A stretch of 33,975 nt of DNA from Cytophagaceae bacterium (GTDB taxonomy: Bacteria; Bacteroidota; Bacteroidia; Flavobacteriales; Flavobacteriaceae), in NCBI GenBank assembly GCA_002712765.1, contig PAUP01000051.1, positions 1 to 33,975 of the forward strand. Direction: 5' to 3'. A program made the position numbers and the translations under genes. The notes under the pieces are model-generated. The model saw only the letters and a program-made list of their open reading frames with translations. It did no database searches and was not told the DNA's origin. Below, one piece after another: positions 33,440 through 33,975 of this stretch (the stretch's first letter is position 1; every line of letters starts with the position of its first letter).

Positions 33440-33975
33440 GTGAAGCCGTATCCCTTTGATCCATCAATAAAACATCATCTGTTAATTAGCCTTGGACTTG
33501 CCTTGTGGATTTTTATCTTCTTGTACGCTACAGAACCGCTAGATGTCAATGAGTTCTCTGATGCTGATAAGCTCGTCTATCTCCCACTCTACGGGCTGCT
33601 AGGCGCTGTTTGTTATATCATTTGTTTACCCGTGCATCATCTTTTACTTCTCAAAAAAACAAGATGGACTCTCGCACATGAAATTCAGTTTACCGCGATC
33701 TTTTTGGTGGTTGCTTTTGTGATCGCAAGAGCCTTTTATCTCTATGTAGTGGTTGCAGGTGAACCCAATCCCTACAGCCTAACCTACTATGCCACGTCCA
33801 TTTTTTTTCCTACCGTCTTCACCGTTTTCCCAATTGTATTTTTGGGACGATGGGCTTTTGGCAAATACAAAAACAAACGCTTAGAAGCCCAAAAGATCGA
33901 GATCAAAGGCGAAGGTACTTATGAGGGTTTACGGATTGCATGGGATGACCTTATTTTGATTCAATCATCAGATAA
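33440..33975 (+). CDS. Membrane-bound LytTR-family transcriptional regulator (3' end missing)
   Basis: An open frame runs off the right edge. From the GTG at 33440 it reads KPYPFDPSIKHHLLISLGLA and gives four hydrophobic spans (about 14-30, 48-66, 84-104 and 117-135). A basic stretch GKYKNKRLEAQK follows, then KIEIKGEGTYEGLRIAWDDL and ILIQSSDN. That last part is the start of a LytTR DNA-binding domain, where residues before the break match the usual 'I..IESxxNY' strand. Four N-terminal helices plus C-terminal LytTR is a common Bacteroidota design. The start is uncertain: GTG at 33440 or TTG at 33434. The target genes are unknown. Confidence 0.78.
   Translation, partial: MKPYPFDPSIKHHLLISLGLALWIFIFLYATEPLDVNEFSDADKLVYLPLYGLLGAVCYIICLPVHHLLLLKKTRWTLAHEIQFTAIFLVVAFVIARAFYLYVVVAGEPNPYSLTYYATSIFFPTVFTVFPIVFLGRWAFGKYKNKRLEAQKIEIKGEGTYEGLRIAWDDLILIQSSD

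Overview
The window looks like chromosomal DNA of a marine-type Flavobacteriaceae (Bacteroidota). The reasons are moderately AT-rich coding sequence, several promoter elements matching the Bacteroidota -7 consensus TAnnTTTG, signal peptides ending in AQ, and families typical of the phylum (DUF4159, DUF6268-like barrel, the DUF5117/DUF5118-type metzincin protease, Asp-box propellers, THUMP-like methyltransferase). No rRNA, tRNA, insertion sequence, prophage or CRISPR array was seen. Thirty-two protein genes are supported. The last runs off the right edge, and two 48-residue genes are easy to miss.

Left part (1-8.4 kb). A tandem array of 45-bp repeats enters from the left edge. Next come a minus-strand TauE/SafE-type exporter and tandem universal stress protein, then an outer-membrane barrel. 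A plus-strand Bcr/CflA efflux pump is followed by a TPMT-like methyltransferase. A 48-aa gene, a small secreted protein and phosphoenolpyruvate carboxylase lie on the minus strand.

Middle (8.4-22.5 kb). A tight plus-strand run encodes DUF4159, a SpoU/TrmH RNA methyltransferase, an AI-2E-family transporter and a THUMP-like methyltransferase. It converges on a secreted metzincin protease. A second array of the same 45-bp repeat follows. Beside it is a four-gene operon of mutually paralogous lipoproteins, with junctions of -1, +9 and +1 nt, which I cannot assign to a function. An acyl-CoA thioesterase comes next. A two-gene gluconate module then pairs a GntP permease with a single polypeptide fusing gluconokinase to 6-phosphogluconate dehydrogenase. 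Together these would import gluconate, phosphorylate it and decarboxylate it to ribulose 5-phosphate.

Right part (22.5-34 kb). This holds a LolA-like secreted protein, a 1028-aa Asp-box propeller, two small conserved-looking genes, a SatD/DUF3307 pair, DUF2461, a TruA-family pseudouridine synthase, a small membrane protein, DUF1853, a putative secreted gluzincin and the start of a membrane-bound LytTR regulator. The SatD-like protein resembles a class III nucleotide-cyclase fold joined to a C-terminal helix-turn-helix. It sits behind three copies of a TATAAG-N8-CTTATA operator (the third degenerate) repeated every 29 bp. With its membrane partner this is my best candidate for an under-described regulatory or signalling system.

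Across the window the 14-bp palindrome GCTTTCGCGAAAGC occurs five times exactly, four of them inside genes.
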